Source: an uncultured Erysipelotrichaceae bacterium (lineage in GTDB: Bacteria; Bacillota_I; Bacilli_A; Erysipelotrichales; Erysipelotrichaceae). From it: DNA of 6,346 nt. The notes beneath the pieces are model-generated. The model saw only the letters and a program-made list of their open reading frames with translations, ran no database searches and was not told where the DNA came from. Of the stretch, positions 5,962-6,346 are shown one piece after another; position 1 is the first letter of the stretch; the number at the start of each line of letters is the position of its first letter. The position numbers and the translations under genes were made by a program. The stretch lies in the NCBI GenBank assembly GCA_910586285.1, contig CAJUGR010000103.1, positions 1-6,346 on the forward strand. The letters run 5' to 3'.

Positions 5962-5990
5962 AAGATCGATAATTTTTGTCGATCTTTTTT
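5962..5990 (+). terminator. Intrinsic terminator of the aldolase-transketolase operon
   Basis: AAGATCGA (5962-5969) pairs perfectly with TCGATCTT (5979-5986) around a 9-base loop. The 3' arm runs into a T-tract at 5985-5990. It starts 12 bases after the transketolase stop codon and is a textbook rho-independent terminator. Confidence 0.9.
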
Positions 5991-6069
5991 ACATTATTGT
6001 GGCGATAAAGAAATAGATTGATGATGCAGCAACAGGATTAAATATAAAGAAACGTGATAATTTTAAAAG

Positions 6070-6099
6070 GCGATTAAATTTGCATTAGCGGGTAATCGC
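6070..6099. repeat. 7-bp inverted repeat in the tail region
   Basis: GCGATTA (6070-6076) and TAATCGC (6093-6099) are perfectly complementary across a 16-base loop. Within the loop ATTA (6084-6087) can alternatively pair with TAAT (6093-6096). There is no T-tract on either side, so it is not a terminator; function unknown. Confidence 0.35.
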
Positions 6100-6173
6100 A
6101 GCCTCACTTTGAAATTATTTTTTCAAGAAATATTTTGTAGAATATGTTACATTATGAATGGGAGGCATTGATT

Positions 6174-6221
6174 ATGTTGACATATAATCTTCAAAGCTTT
6201 AAGAACGGCGATATATCATAG
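6174..6221 (+). CDS. Possible 15-residue peptide
   Basis: The ATG at 6174 is preceded by GGGAGG (6160-6165) with an 8-base spacing, one of the better ribosome-binding sites in the window. The peptide is MLTYNLQSFKNGDIS. Its stop codon lies inside a short hairpin (6212-6226) followed by seven T. A weak promoter is possible upstream: TTGAAA at 6109-6114, 16-bp spacer, TATTTT at 6131-6136. It resembles no family I know. Such a unit could be a leader peptide, a real small protein, or the intact start of a degraded gene; chance remains quite possible. Confidence 0.3.
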   Translation: MLTYNLQSFKNGDIS

Positions 6222-6235
6222 ATATAAGTTTTTTT
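6212..6235 (+). terminator. Possible weak terminator after the 15-codon ORF
   Basis: TATATC (6212-6217) pairs with GATATA (6221-6226) around a 3-base loop, then AG and seven T (6229-6235). The stem is short and almost all A-T, so it would be inefficient. An alternative fold pairs 6221-6228 with 6238-6245 over eight pairs (one G-U), with the T-tract in the loop, which could act as a competing structure. Confidence 0.3.
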
Positions 6236-6315
6236 GTCTTATGTCTAAATATGTAAGATATTTTAAAATGAAAGAGAATTTTATTTATTTCAAAAAGTTG
6301 CTTTTAATTATAGTG

Positions 6316-6338
6316 TTGTGACATGAATAGTGTCACAA
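6316..6338. repeat. Perfect 8-bp inverted repeat near the right edge, possible operator
   Basis: TTGTGACA (6316-6323) and TGTCACAA (6331-6338) are exact reverse complements with a 7-base spacer. The half-sites resemble Rex or CRP/FNR-type half-sites, but the spacing is not that of either family. In AT-rich intergenic DNA it looks most like a dimeric repressor site for a gene beyond the window, or a small hairpin. Confidence 0.45.
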
Positions 6339-6346
6339 ATAGGTGT

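Larger units (their letters stand above)
5991..6346. other. AT-rich tail without a confident gene
   Basis: Positions 6001-6346 contain 95 G+C in 346 bases by hand count (about 27%), clearly below the roughly 45-50% of the coding region. No long reading frame exists on either strand. It contains a 7-bp inverted repeat (6070-6076 with 6093-6099), a 15-codon ORF with a good ribosome-binding site (6174-6221), a hairpin plus T-tract (6212-6235), a 26-codon ORF with a hydrophobic end (6241-6321), and an 8-bp perfect inverted repeat (6316-6338). It may be the control region of a gene beyond the right edge, or degraded accessory DNA. Confidence 0.6.

Noticed and set aside
6316..6338. Standard Rex or CRP binding site
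   Set aside because: The half-sites look similar but the centre is 11 bases instead of six, which neither family normally accepts.

Overview
The window looks like a piece of a low-to-mid GC Firmicutes (Bacillota) chromosome. The reasons are strong GGAG-type ribosome-binding sites, sigma-A type promoters (one a perfect TTGACA-17-TATAAT), and the protein families present. The cysteine-rich aldolase and two-subunit transketolase fit an anaerobic gut-type lineage. Erysipelotrichia or a related clostridial group is a guess from general resemblance, not something the sequence proves. All confident genes are on the + strand.

Layout. Positions 1-132 hold a leader with a promoter for the first gene and no confident gene. 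Positions 169-2331 encode a complete Tex-family RNA-binding protein, a housekeeping gene. Forty-eight bases later, 2380-3123 encodes a DeoR/GlpR-family sugar-phosphate-responsive repressor. The 137-base gap after it carries four 10-bp direct repeats laid over a consensus promoter, then a 9-bp perfect hairpin in the leader of the next gene. Positions 3261-3968 encode a deoxyribose-phosphate-aldolase-like (DeoC/DERA) enzyme. A 228-base gap with two stem-loops and a probable -10 element follows. Then come the two halves of a split transketolase (4197-5021 and 5021-5950, overlapping by one base) and a clear intrinsic terminator at 5962-5990. The last ~350 bases are AT-rich (95 G+C of 346 by hand count) and have no confident gene. 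They hold several inverted repeats and one 15-codon ORF with a good ribosome-binding site.

How the genes work together. The DeoR-type regulator probably represses the promoter in front of the aldolase through the 10-bp repeats and is released by a phosphorylated sugar. The aldolase and split transketolase both make or break C-C bonds in phosphosugars and would link a deoxy- or unusual sugar to glyceraldehyde-3-phosphate and the pentose phosphate pool. No kinase, transporter, phosphopentomutase or nucleoside phosphorylase is in the window, so the entry substrate is unknown. The aldolase keeps the DERA catalytic Asp and both Lys residues but differs at the loops that normally hold the substrate phosphate, so an ordinary deoxyribose-5-phosphate assignment is not secure. 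The most interesting signals are the phased operator array, the hairpin separating a strong Shine-Dalgarno from the aldolase start codon, and the altered aldolase phosphate site.
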